In this document: piece by piece, positions 16,289 to 26,146 of the stretch
Position numbering within the stretch: position 1 is the stretch's first letter
Layout of the letters: each line of letters opens with the position of its first letter
Assembly: GCA_963785735.1 (NCBI GenBank)
Contig: CAWAWJ010000001.1
Location: forward strand, 992,001-1,056,000
DNA from: REEB95 sp963785735
GTDB lineage: Bacteria > Pseudomonadota > Alphaproteobacteria > ATCC43930 > CGMCC-115725
DNA: 64,000 bases
Direction: 5' to 3'
Translations under genes and position numbers: made by a program
Notes under the pieces: generated by a model
Told to the model about the DNA's origin: nothing
The model's input: the letters and a program-made list of their open reading frames with translations, nothing else
Databases searched by the model: none

Positions 16289-16758
16289 CTTTCGTCCCTG
16301 GCCCCGTCCTCCGGCAACAAGCCGGTCTGGCGCAACGCCTCGCCCAAAGCCAACGCCGCCGCCAGCGCGACATTGAACGAGCGCAGCCCCGGGCGCATCG
16401 GGATCAGCACGCGCTCGTCGGCGGCCTCGGCCACCTCCGGCGGCACGCCCGCCGATTCGCGGCCCAGCAGCAGCGTATCTCCCGCCGCGAAGGCGAAGCG
16501 ATGATAGGGGAGACGCGCCTTGGTCGAAAGCAGCACCAGCCTGCCGGCCCGCTTCGTTCCGATATAGGCGTTCCAGGAGCTGTGGCGGGTGATCTCGGCC
16601 CGGCCCAGATAATCCATCGCCGCGCGTTTCAACCGCCGGTCGTCGAGCACGAATCCGCAAGGCTCGATGATGTCCACCCCCACGCCCAAACAGGCGGCGA
16701 GGCGCAGAATCGATCCGGCGTTTTGCGGGATGTCGGGCTGGTAGAGGGCGAGGCGCAT
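16285..16758 (-). CDS. trmL: tRNA (cytidine(34)-2'-O)-methyltransferase
   Basis: SPOUT-class enzyme that 2'-O-methylates the wobble base of tRNA-Leu isoacceptors. The N-terminus RLALYQPDIPQNAGSILRLA and the knot motifs LLLGRESAGVPPEV and IPMRPGLRSFNVALAAAL are those of TrmL (YibK). Length of 157 aa matches the minimal SPOUT form without added RNA-binding domains. It is the first gene of the trmL-hemF pair and is divergent from petA across a 169-base gap that should hold both promoters. Confidence 0.95.
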   Translation of the reverse strand: MRLALYQPDIPQNAGSILRLAACLGVGVDIIEPCGFVLDDRRLKRAAMDYLGRAEITRHSSWNAYIGTKRAGRLVLLSTKARLPYHRFAFAAGDTLLLGRESAGVPPEVAEAADERVLIPMRPGLRSFNVALAAALALGEALRQTGLLPEDGARDER

Positions 16759-16927
16759 GGTGGAGAAGCTTGTGGATAGTTTCGGCCCTTGTCCAGCCCG
16801 CGCCGGATCAGCCGCTCGGGCCCTGGATTTGCGCCCGCGATGCGGCAGGATGTCGCATAGAAGTGTTCGTTCAACCGTATAGCTTCGCGACAACCCTTTA
16901 AGACGGGGCGGGGGAAAAGGGAGCTTC

Positions 16928-17581
16928 ATGACGGAATCGGCGCATTCGCAAACGGCAAGCGCACATCCCGAGGGGGGCACGCGGCGCGATTTCCTGGTGA
17001 TCGCGGCCAATGCGCTGATGGGCGTGGGCGCGGCCTGCGCCGCCTGGCCGCTCATCAAGAGCATGAATCCGGCGCAGGACGTGTTGGCCGCCGGCGCGCC
17101 GATCGACATCGACATCTCCAGCATCCAGCCCGGCCAGCAGATCGTGGTGCTGTGGCGCTCGCGTCCGGTCTTCATCGTCAGCCGCAACCCGGACGAATTG
17201 ACGAAGCTGCAATCCGCCCAGGATGTGAGCCTGTTGCGCGATCCGGATTCGAACGAGCTCCAGCAGCCGCCTTACGCCAAGAACTGGCACCGCTCGATCA
17301 AGCCGGAATTCCTGGTGCTGGTAGGCATCTGCACCCATTTGGGCTGCATCCCCAGCTTCACGCCGGCCGCGGGCGGCGCGCTCGGCGCCAACTGGCCGGG
17401 GGGATATTTCTGCCCGTGCCACGGCTCGCGCTACGACCTCGCCGGACGCGTCTTCAGCGGCGTGCCCGCGCCCTACAATCTGCCGGTGCCGCCTTATCAT
17501 TTCGTCAGCGACAAGGTCGTGCGCATCGGCGAGAACCCGCCCGATTCCACCTTCGACTTCGCCTCGATCGAGCAGATCTAG
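16928..17581 (+). CDS. petA: Ubiquinol-cytochrome c reductase Rieske iron-sulfur subunit
   Basis: Carries the [2Fe-2S] cluster of the bc1 complex and passes electrons from ubiquinol to cytochrome c1 on the periplasmic side. A twin-arginine signal anchor TRRDFL (residues 18-23) precedes one membrane helix. The cluster ligands sit in CTHLGC (135-140) and CPCHGS (162-167). 217 aa is longer than the minimal form, with an insert near residues 100-115, as in other alphaproteobacteria. It is the first gene of petABC, 12 bases before petB. Confidence 0.97.
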   Translation: MTESAHSQTASAHPEGGTRRDFLVIAANALMGVGAACAAWPLIKSMNPAQDVLAAGAPIDIDISSIQPGQQIVVLWRSRPVFIVSRNPDELTKLQSAQDVSLLRDPDSNELQQPPYAKNWHRSIKPEFLVLVGICTHLGCIPSFTPAAGGALGANWPGGYFCPCHGSRYDLAGRVFSGVPAPYNLPVPPYHFVSDKVVRIGENPPDSTFDFASIEQI

Positions 17582-17593
17582 AACGGCGCAATC

Positions 17594-18835
17594 ATGGCCT
17601 TGCCGCAGAATAAAATCTTGCGCTGGATCGATCACCGCCTGCCGGTGTTCACCTTCCTCGATCACGAACTCAATCAATATCCGACGCCGAAGAATTTGAA
17701 CTACTGGTGGAATTTCGGCTCGCTCGCCGGGGTCATGCTGGTGATCATGATCGTCACCGGCATTTTCCTGGCGATGAACTACACGCCGAACACCGCCGAT
17801 GGCGTTCGACTCGGTCGAGCGCATCATGCGCGACGTGAATTACGGCTGGCTGATGCGCTACATCCACATGAACGGCGCGTCGTTGTTCTTCATCGTCGTC
17901 TACATCCACATCTTCCGCGGGCTCTATTACGGCTCCTACAAGGCGCCGCGCGAGCTGCTGTGGATGCTGGGCGTGGTGATCCTGCTGCTGATGATGGCGA
18001 CGGCGTTCATGGGCTATGTGCTGCCCTGGGGCCAGATGAGCTTCTGGGGCGCGACCGTCATCACCAATTTGTTCTCGGCGTTTCCCGGCGTGGGCAACGA
18101 GATCGTCACCTGGCTGTGGGGCGGCTTCGCGGTCGACAACCCGACGCTGAACCGCTTCTTCGCGCTGCACTATCTGCTGCCGTTCGTGATCGTCGGCGTG
18201 GTGGTGCTGCACGTGATCGCGCTGCATCAGCACGGCTCGAACAACCCGCTGGGCATCGATCGGAAGGGGCCGCAGGACACGATGCCGTTCCACCCCTATT
18301 ACACGATCAAGGACATGTTCGGCCTGGGCGTGTTCCTGCTGATCTTCGCGCTGTTCGTGTTCTTTTCCCCAATCTGCTGGGCGATCCGGACAACTACATC
18401 CCCGCCAATCCGCTGCAGACCCCGCCCGAGATCGTGCCGGAATGGTACCTCCTGCCCTTCTACGCCATCCTGCGCTCGGTCCCGATCAAGCTCTTGGGCG
18501 TCTGCGTCATGTTCGGCTCGATCCTGGTGCTGTTCGTCGTGCCCTGGCTCGACACCTCGCCGGTGCGCAGCTCGTATTTCCGCCCGGTCTATAAATGGGT
18601 GTTCTGGATTCTGGTGATCGACTGCTTCGTGCTGGGCTGGGTCGGCGCGCACCGGCCCGAAGGCTGGTTCGTCGTCATCGGGCGCATCGGCACCTTCTAC
18701 TACTTCCTCCATTTCCTGGTGCTGCTGCCGGTCCTCGGCTGGCTCGAGGTGCCCCTGCCGCTGCCGCCCAGCATCTCGAGCCCGGTCTTGAAGAAGGGCG
18801 GCGGGCGCTCGGCCGCGGCGAGGCAAAAGCCATGA
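17594..18835 (+). CDS. petB: Cytochrome b of the bc1 complex, with two compensating frameshifts as sequenced
   Basis: Membrane subunit holding hemes bL and bH and the Qo/Qi sites. The frame from 17594 gives good cytochrome b for residues 1-69 (up to NYTPNTAD). It then runs through nonsense while the true sequence continues in another frame (MAFDSVERIMRDVNYGWLMR onwards, from 17799). The first frame resumes near 18370 at NLLGDPDNYIPANP and keeps PEWYLLPFY. The haem histidines (RYIHMNG, VYIHIF, ALHYLLPF, LHVIALH) all lie in the middle frame. The changes fit loss of 2 bases (or gain of 1) near 17800 and loss of one C in the run at 18367-18370. Because the outer frame stays open, a naive translation gives 413 residues with about 190 wrong ones. 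Sequencing error is most likely. Confidence 0.9.
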   Translation: MALPQNKILRWIDHRLPVFTFLDHELNQYPTPKNLNYWWNFGSLAGVMLVIMIVTGIFLAMNYTPNTADGVRLGRAHHARRELRLADALHPHERRVVVLHRRLHPHLPRALLRLLQGAARAAVDAGRGDPAADDGDGVHGLCAALGPDELLGRDRHHQFVLGVSRRGQRDRHLAVGRLRGRQPDAEPLLRAALSAAVRDRRRGGAARDRAASARLEQPAGHRSEGAAGHDAVPPLLHDQGHVRPGRVPADLRAVRVLFPNLLGDPDNYIPANPLQTPPEIVPEWYLLPFYAILRSVPIKLLGVCVMFGSILVLFVVPWLDTSPVRSSYFRPVYKWVFWILVIDCFVLGWVGAHRPEGWFVVIGRIGTFYYFLHFLVLLPVLGWLEVPLPLPPSISSPVLKKGGGRSAAARQKP

Positions 18836-19632
18836 CGCGGCTTGCGATGGCGCTGACGGGGCTGCTTGTTTTGGGCGCGGGCCAATTCTCCGCCGCTTGG
18901 GCGCAAGAGGCCGACAATCCGCCCATGCCAAAGATCGAATGGTCCTTCAAGGGCCCATTCGGCACGTTCGACCGGGCCGCGTTGCAGCGCGGCTTCCAGG
19001 TCTATAACGAGGTCTGCTCGGCCTGCCATTCGATGAACCTCATGTCCTACCGCGATCTCGAGGGGCCGACCGGGCTCGGCTACAGCGCGGACGAGGTCAA
19101 GGCGATCGCGGCGACCAAGCAGGTGACCGACGGGCCCAACGACCAGGGCCAGATGTTCCAGCGCCCGGGCCAGCCCGCGGATCATTTCGTGGCGCCCTTC
19201 CCCAACGAAAAGGCGGCGCGCTTCGCCAATAACGGCGCGCTGCCGCCCGATCTCTCGGTCATCGTCAAGGCGCGTGCCGGCGGCCCCGATTACGTCCACG
19301 CCATCCTGACCGGATTCCGCGACGCGCCCGCCAGCGTGCAAATGGCGGCGGGCATGAACTACAACATGTATTTCGCCGGCCACCAGATCGCCATGCCGCC
19401 GCCGCTCACGGACAACCGCGTCACCTTCGCCGACGGCACGCCGGCGACCATCGACCAGGAGGCGCAGGACGTGGCGACCTTCCTCACCTGGGCGTCGGAG
19501 CCCACCATGGAAGAGCGCAAGCGGACCGGCGCCAAGGTGATGATCTTCCTCGGGGTGCTGGCCGTCGTGCTCTATGGCGCCAAGCGCCGCGTCTGGTCGA
19601 GCCTGCACGGCAAGGACGGCTACGACTCTTAA
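18832..19632 (+). CDS. petC: Cytochrome c1 of the bc1 complex
   Basis: Periplasmic c-type cytochrome that takes electrons from the Rieske protein. A signal peptide ends near AWAQEA. The haem attachment motif is CSACH (62-66), the axial methionine is in IAMPPPLTD, and one C-terminal membrane anchor (VMIFLGVLAVVLYGAKRRVW) is present. 266 aa is normal. The ATG overlaps the petB stop by 4 bases (ATGA), which supports the real petB end and the petABC operon. An AACCCCG/CGGGGTT pair with a long loop follows the stop (19650-19689) and may weakly terminate transcription. Confidence 0.96.
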   Translation: MTRLAMALTGLLVLGAGQFSAAWAQEADNPPMPKIEWSFKGPFGTFDRAALQRGFQVYNEVCSACHSMNLMSYRDLEGPTGLGYSADEVKAIAATKQVTDGPNDQGQMFQRPGQPADHFVAPFPNEKAARFANNGALPPDLSVIVKARAGGPDYVHAILTGFRDAPASVQMAAGMNYNMYFAGHQIAMPPPLTDNRVTFADGTPATIDQEAQDVATFLTWASEPTMEERKRTGAKVMIFLGVLAVVLYGAKRRVWSSLHGKDGYDS

Positions 19633-19728
19633 GTCTTCCGTCAGTCCAACCCCGCCCAGCCCGCCGATTCCTGTTGCCGGTTCGGGGTTGCGCTGCTTGA
19701 CTGGCGCCCGCAACGGGGGAAGACCGGC

Positions 19729-20607
<879 letters not shown>

Positions 20608-20611
20608 ACAA

Positions 20612-21712
20612 GTGAAAGTCGGCGGCCAGGCGATGCGCACCATCTGGCTCGAGCCGGATGGGTCAAGCATTGGGATCATCGACCAGACTTTGCTGCCCTT
20701 TGAATTGAAGAAACGCCGTCTCGGCAATCTGGACGAAGCCGCGCATGCCATCCGCGCCATGCTGGTGCGCGGCGCACCGCTTATTGGCGCAACAGCAGCC
20801 TATGGCATGGCGCTGGCGATGCGCGAGGACGCCTCGGATGTTTCGCTCGACCGCGCGGCGAAGACGCTGCTCGCCACGCGGCCGACCGCTGTCAATCTGC
20901 GCTGGGCGGTCGAAGATTTGCGCGCGCTTCTGAAGCCCTTGCCGCAATCGGGCCGCGCCGCCGCCGCCTATGCCCGCGCCGGCCAGATTTGCGAGGAGGA
21001 CGTGGCCATCAACCGCGCCATCGCAGCCGCTGGGCTGCCGCTCATCGAGAAGGCTTGGGAAAAAAAAGGCAAGAAGGGGCATGTGGAAATCCTGACCCAT
21101 TGCAACGCCGGCTGGCTCGCCGCGGTCGATTGGGGCACGGCGCTGGCGCCGATCTATCTCGCCTTCGACCAGGGCATTCCGGTCCATGTCTGGGTCGACG
21201 AGACCCGCCCGCGCAACCAGGGCGCCAGCCTCACCGCCTGGGAGCTCGGCAGCCACGGCGTGAAACATACCGTCATCGCCGACAATGCCGGGGGCCATCT
21301 GATGCAGCAGGGCAGGGTCGATCTCTGCATTGTCGGCACCGACCGCACCACGGCGTCGGGCGACGTCGCCAACAAGATCGGCACTTATCTGAAGGCCTTG
21401 GCCGCCTTCGACAACAAGGTGCCGTTCTACGTGGCGCTGCCATCGCCCTCGATCGACTGGTCGATTTCCGACGGGCGGAAAATACCCATCGAGGAGCGCG
21501 ACCCGAGCGAACTCGCTGAGATTTCGGGCAAGCTTCCGGGCGGCGGATTGGCGCGGCTGCGGGTGATCCCCGAGGGGAGCCCGGCCGCCAATCCCGCTTT
21601 CGACGTGACGCCGTCGCGGCTCGTCACCGGCCTCATCACCGAGCGCGGAATCTGCGCCGCCTCGCGCGAAGGCTTGCTCGGCCTCTTCCCGGAACGCCGC
21701 GCGGCGGAGTAA
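20612..21712 (+). CDS. mtnA: S-methyl-5-thioribose-1-phosphate isomerase
   Basis: Converts methylthioribose 1-phosphate to methylthioribulose 1-phosphate in methionine salvage. It is related to eIF2B alpha-type proteins. The GTG at 20612 is chosen over an ATG seven codons later because the opening KVGGQAMRTIWLE matches the conserved MKV-x-G-x-x-x-RTIW start of MtnA. RGAPLIGATAAYGMA, LTHCNAGWLA and the catalytic region VGTDRTTASGDVANKIGTY are all present. It directly follows mtnP and is convergent with the dienelactone hydrolase gene, 7 bases away. Confidence 0.95.
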   Translation: MKVGGQAMRTIWLEPDGSSIGIIDQTLLPFELKKRRLGNLDEAAHAIRAMLVRGAPLIGATAAYGMALAMREDASDVSLDRAAKTLLATRPTAVNLRWAVEDLRALLKPLPQSGRAAAAYARAGQICEEDVAINRAIAAAGLPLIEKAWEKKGKKGHVEILTHCNAGWLAAVDWGTALAPIYLAFDQGIPVHVWVDETRPRNQGASLTAWELGSHGVKHTVIADNAGGHLMQQGRVDLCIVGTDRTTASGDVANKIGTYLKALAAFDNKVPFYVALPSPSIDWSISDGRKIPIEERDPSELAEISGKLPGGGLARLRVIPEGSPAANPAFDVTPSRLVTGLITERGICAASREGLLGLFPERRAAE

Positions 21713-21719
21713 CCCCCGC

Positions 21720-22388
21720 CTACCCGATATGGCTCTTCAGGAACGCGGTGGTGCGTTCGAGCGCGAGCTTGCTCGCGGCGGCGTCGAAGGCCGGGCGCTC
21801 GTCGCAGGAAAAACCGTGGCCGGCGCTGTAGACATAGATCGGCAAGCCCGGCTGGGCCTGCTTGATCTTCTCCACATCGGTCATCGGGATCGACTGGTCC
21901 TTGTCGCCGAAGTGCAGGATCAGCGGCACGCGCGGCTTCTCGCCCGCATGGGCGGCGATCATGCCGCCGTAATAACCCACCGCCGCGGTCACGCCCGAAA
22001 GCCGCGTGGTGGAGAAAAAGGCGATTGAGCCGCCCCAGCAATAGCCCACCACCGCCACCTTGCCGAATTGCTTGGCGTAGTCGATCGCCGCCTGGGTGTC
22101 GGCGAGGGTGTCCTTCTCCGCGATCTTGGGGCGAAGCGCGCGGCCTTCCTCGACGCTCTTGGGGTCGTAGCCCAATTCGATGCCCGGCTTGATGCGGTCG
22201 AACAGCGCCGGCGCCACCGCGGCATAGCCCATCGCCGCGAAACGGTCGGTCACCGCCTTGATGTGGTGGTTGACGCCGAAAATCTCCTGGATGACGACGA
22301 TGGCGCCCTTGGGCGTGGCATTCGGTTTGGCCAAATAAGCGCCGAGCTTGAAGCCGTCCTTGGCGGTCAGCGAAATCATCTCACCCAT
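21720..22388 (-). CDS. Dienelactone hydrolase family protein
   Basis: Alpha/beta hydrolase of the carboxymethylenebutenolidase family. The Cys-Asp-His triad can be placed: Cys in VGYCWGGSIAF, Asp in FGDKDQSIP, and His in SAGHGFSCDERP. Length of 222 aa is usual. Many such proteins are general esterases rather than true chloroaromatic pathway enzymes; no degradation genes lie nearby. The ATG has a strong GAGGAGGAA ribosome binding site. Transcribed alone on minus, convergent with mtnA. Confidence 0.9.
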   Translation of the reverse strand: MGEMISLTAKDGFKLGAYLAKPNATPKGAIVVIQEIFGVNHHIKAVTDRFAAMGYAAVAPALFDRIKPGIELGYDPKSVEEGRALRPKIAEKDTLADTQAAIDYAKQFGKVAVVGYCWGGSIAFFSTTRLSGVTAAVGYYGGMIAAHAGEKPRVPLILHFGDKDQSIPMTDVEKIKQAQPGLPIYVYSAGHGFSCDERPAFDAAASKLALERTTAFLKSHIG

Positions 22389-22479
22389 GAAATTCCTCCT
22401 CGTTGGTATCGGTTGTTATCGGTCGGTTTTGGCCGGCGGCGATATTAGGGAAGGGCGGCGGCGAATTCCAGAGCCAGGA

Positions 22480-23580
22480 CTAAAGATTGAAGCGCACATG
22501 CAGGATATCGCCGTCCTGCACGGTGTAGTCGGCGCCTTCGAGCCGCATCTTGCCCGCCTCCTTGGCCTGGGTCTCGCCGCCCGAGGCGAGGTAATCGGCG
22601 TAGGAAATCACCTCGGCGCGGATGAAGCCCTTCTCGAAATCGCTGTGGATGGCGCCCGCCGCCTGCGGCGCCTTGGCCCCCTGGCGCACGGTCCAGGCAT
22701 GGGCCTCCTTGGGGCCGATGGTGAAAAACGTCACCAGCTCGAGGAGCCGGTAGCCGGCGCGGATGATGCGTGCGAGCCCGGTCTCCTTGAGGCCCAAACT
22801 CGCCAGGAATTCGCGCCGCTCGGCCTCGAGCGCCAATTGCGCCACTTCGGATTCGATCGCGGCCGAAATCACCACGCATTGCGCGCCTTGTCGCTTGGCG
22901 TATTCCGCCGCGCGCGCGGACTGGGCGTTGCCCCTGGCCGCCGCGCCTTCCTCGACATTGCAGACGAACAACACCGGTTTCGCCGTCAGCAATTGCATAT
23001 CCTTGAGGATGGGCTGTGCCTCGCGCGGCAATGAAACGGTTCGCGCGGGCTTCCCCGCCTTGAGCGCCGCCAGGATGGGCTCGATCACATCGAGCTGGGC
23101 CTTCGCCTCCTTGTCGGCGCCCTTGGCCTTTTTCTCGGCGGCGGCGCGGCGCTTTTCCAGGCTTTCCAAATCGGCCAGCATCAATTCGGTCTCGACGGTT
23201 TCGGCGTCGCGTACCGGATCGATCGAGCCTTCGACATGGGTGACGTTGCCGTCCTCGAAGCAGCGCAGCACCTGGGCGATGGCGTCGACCGCGCGGATAT
23301 GGCCGAGGAACTGGTTGCCCAGGCCTTCGCCCTTGCTGGCGCCGCGCACCAGCCCGGCGATGTCGACGAATTCCAGCTGCGTCGGCACGATCTTCACCGA
23401 ATGGGCGAGCTTCGCCAACGCGTCGAGCCGCTCGTCGGGCACCGCCACCCGGCCGATATTGGGCTCGATGGTGCAGAAGGGATAATTCGCCGCCTCGGCC
23501 GCCTGGGTCGCGGTGAGCGCGTTGAACAGCGTCGACTTGCCCACATTGGGGAGTCCGACAATGCCGCAATTGAATCCCAT
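22480..23580 (-). CDS. ychF: Redox-regulated ATPase/GTPase YchF (Obg-like)
   Basis: P-loop NTPase of the Obg family that hydrolyses ATP and associates with ribosomes. G1 is GLPNVGKST (near residue 10), FVDIAGLVRGASKGEGLGN carries G3, and a C-terminal TGS-like domain contains FFTIGPKEAHAW and ends DGDILHVRFNL. A coiled insert (EKRRAAAEKKAKGADKEAKAQ region) is typical. The ATG at 23580 is two bases after the pth stop, so it is the last gene of prs-rplY-pth-ychF. 366 aa is normal. Confidence 0.96.
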   Translation of the reverse strand: MGFNCGIVGLPNVGKSTLFNALTATQAAEAANYPFCTIEPNIGRVAVPDERLDALAKLAHSVKIVPTQLEFVDIAGLVRGASKGEGLGNQFLGHIRAVDAIAQVLRCFEDGNVTHVEGSIDPVRDAETVETELMLADLESLEKRRAAAEKKAKGADKEAKAQLDVIEPILAALKAGKPARTVSLPREAQPILKDMQLLTAKPVLFVCNVEEGAAARGNAQSARAAEYAKRQGAQCVVISAAIESEVAQLALEAERREFLASLGLKETGLARIIRAGYRLLELVTFFTIGPKEAHAWTVRQGAKAPQAAGAIHSDFEKGFIRAEVISYADYLASGGETQAKEAGKMRLEGADYTVQDGDILHVRFNL

Positions 23581-23582
23581 GG

Positions 23583-24182
23583 CTAATCTTGAACCGGCGG
23601 GGGGTTCTTGGGATTGGGATGGAGGGTCGCCGCCACCTTGGTGGCGAAACCGTTGGCGTCGTCGGATACCAGCAGCGGGAAGGCCGCGGTCATCGCCGCG
23701 ATCAGCGGGTCGAGCCATTCCAGCTCATCATCCTCGAAATTCTGCAACACATAGGGCTCGACCAATTCGCGCGCCCCGGGGTGGCCGATGCCGACGCGCA
23801 CGCGCCAGTAATTGTTGCCGATGGCGTCGTCGATCGAGCGCAACCCGTTATGCCCGGCATTGCCGCCGCCGAGCTTGACCCGGAGCTTGCCGGGATCGAG
23901 ATCGATGTCGTCGTGGAACACGGCGATCTGCTCGGGCGCGAGCTTGTAGAGCCGCGAAGCCGCACCCACCGCGTCGCCCGAAAGATTCATGAAGGTCTGC
24001 GGCTTCAAAAGATATGTGCGCTCGCCCGCGGCCGCGCTTTCGGCCAGCTCGCCCTGGAACTTGGCGCGCCAGGGCCGGAAGCCGGGGCTTTTCTGAATCG
24101 AATCGAGCGCCATGAATCCCAGATTGTGGCGGGTACGCTCGTAGCGGGCCCCGGGATTGCCGAGCCCGACCAGAAGCCGCAT
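23583..24182 (-). CDS. pth: Peptidyl-tRNA hydrolase
   Basis: Releases tRNA from peptidyl-tRNA dropped by ribosomes. The bacterial Pth signatures are present: LVGLGNPGARYERTRHNLGF with the catalytic His near residue 19, KPQTFMNLSGDAV, the Asp in HDDIDL, and GGGNAGHNGLRSI. 199 aa is normal. It lies 12 bases after rplY and 2 bases before ychF in the same operon, an arrangement found throughout alphaproteobacteria. Confidence 0.96.
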   Translation of the reverse strand: MRLLVGLGNPGARYERTRHNLGFMALDSIQKSPGFRPWRAKFQGELAESAAAGERTYLLKPQTFMNLSGDAVGAASRLYKLAPEQIAVFHDDIDLDPGKLRVKLGGGNAGHNGLRSIDDAIGNNYWRVRVGIGHPGARELVEPYVLQNFEDDELEWLDPLIAAMTAAFPLLVSDDANGFATKVAATLHPNPKNPPPVQD

Positions 24183-24194
24183 CGGACGGCCCGG

Positions 24195-25037
24195 CTACTT
24201 CTTGGGAGCCGCGCCGCCCGCCGGCGCCTTGGGGGCCGCCGCGGCCTTCGCGTCGCCCTTGGGAGCCGCGCCCGCGGCGCCGCCGGCGGCGGGTTTGCCC
24301 GCCGCACTCGCCGCACCCGGCGCCGCACCCGCGCCCGGCGCCGCGCCCGGGGTGGCGCCCGCCGGCGCCGCACCCGCTTCGCCCTCGCCTTCGGCGCCGG
24401 CTTCGGCCGCCGCCGCTGCCGCCGCCACGGCCGCTGCCGCCGCTGCCGCCGCTGCCGCCGCCTCTTCGCGCACCGCGGTCGGCGAGGCGATCGAGGCGAT
24501 GGTGAAGTCGCGGCCGATGACCGGCCGCGTGCCCTCGGGCAGCTTCACCTTGCTGATATGCACGCTGTCGCCGATCTCCATGTCGTCGAGCGCGATGGTG
24601 ATGTGTTCGGGAATGGCGTCGACCGGGCAGAGCAGGTCGATCGCGTGGCGCACCACGTTGAGGATGCCGCCGCGCTTGATGCCGGGCGAATTCTCCGCGT
24701 TGATGAAGCGGACCGGCACGGCAACCGTCACCCTGGTGCCGGCGCCCACGCGCATGAAATCGACATGCACCGGCCGGTCGGTTACCGGGTCGAGCTGGAC
24801 CTCGCGCGGAAGCGCGCGATGCTTGGATCCGCTGAGTTCGACCTCGATCAGGCGGGCGAAGAAGCCCGGCTTGACCAGTTCGCGCGTCAATTCGCGCGGA
24901 TCGACCGCGATCAGCGTGGGCTTCAGGCCTTCGCCGTAAAGCACGCCGGGCACGAGTCCGGCGCGGCGCGTGGCGCGGGCGGGTCCGCGTCCGGCGCCGT
25001 CGCGCGGCTTGACGCTCAAGGTGATCGTGGCGGCCAT
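24195..25037 (-). CDS. rplY: 50S ribosomal protein L25/Ctc with long Ala-rich tail
   Basis: Binds 5S rRNA. The L25 domain (about residues 5-95, with RRAGLVPGVLYGEG near 25-37) and the TL5 C-terminal beta domain (about 100-188) are both present. After residue 190 comes a 90-residue low-complexity tail: first an almost pure alanine run broken by one valine, then Gly/Ala/Pro/Glu-rich sequence ending in KAPAGGAAPKK. Alphaproteobacterial L25 often has an acidic or Ala-rich extension, but this one is long. The DNA for the run is a GCC/GCT triplet repeat (about 24411-24470) prone to length change. The ATG has AGGAG upstream; 13 bases separate it from prs. Confidence 0.95.
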   Translation of the reverse strand: MAATITLSVKPRDGAGRGPARATRRAGLVPGVLYGEGLKPTLIAVDPRELTRELVKPGFFARLIEVELSGSKHRALPREVQLDPVTDRPVHVDFMRVGAGTRVTVAVPVRFINAENSPGIKRGGILNVVRHAIDLLCPVDAIPEHITIALDDMEIGDSVHISKVKLPEGTRPVIGRDFTIASIASPTAVREEAAAAAAAAAAAVAAAAAAAEAGAEGEGEAGAAPAGATPGAAPGAGAAPGAASAAGKPAAGGAAGAAPKGDAKAAAAPKAPAGGAAPKK

Positions 25038-25050
25038 GGTCCTAACTCCT

Positions 25051-25983
<933 letters not shown>

Positions 25984-26146
25984 ATATGTGTCGCCGTCCG
26001 TGGCCTTGCGCCCGGATGGGCCGCCCGCGCTCCGCGCCGATGGGCCAAAGCGGGCGCGAATGTAACAAAGGGTTCTTGGGCTGTAAACGCCCTTCTGCCG
26101 CCGAAGGAGCGGAAAAATCCCCGCTTGGCGAAGGGCTTAGATGGGC

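Noticed and set aside
17594..18835. Calling petB a pseudogene
   Set aside because: The two shifts cancel, all functional residues remain readable across frames, and petA and petC are intact with conserved overlaps; sequence error is more likely than loss.
19633..19728. SAM-type riboswitch ahead of the methionine salvage genes
   Set aside because: The 96-base gap has only a weak AACCCCG/CGGGGTT pairing; no SAM-II or other SAM aptamer core was visible.
24400..24470. Tandem-repeat or microsatellite-like GCC run as a non-coding repeat or CRISPR-like array
   Set aside because: It is the alanine tail of L25, in frame; unit and spacing do not fit CRISPR.
26000..26146. tRNA or small RNA gene between the lipoprotein and prs
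   Set aside because: No cloverleaf, no T-arm GTTCGAATC-like element and no CCA end; only a weak AGCGG/CCGCT hairpin.
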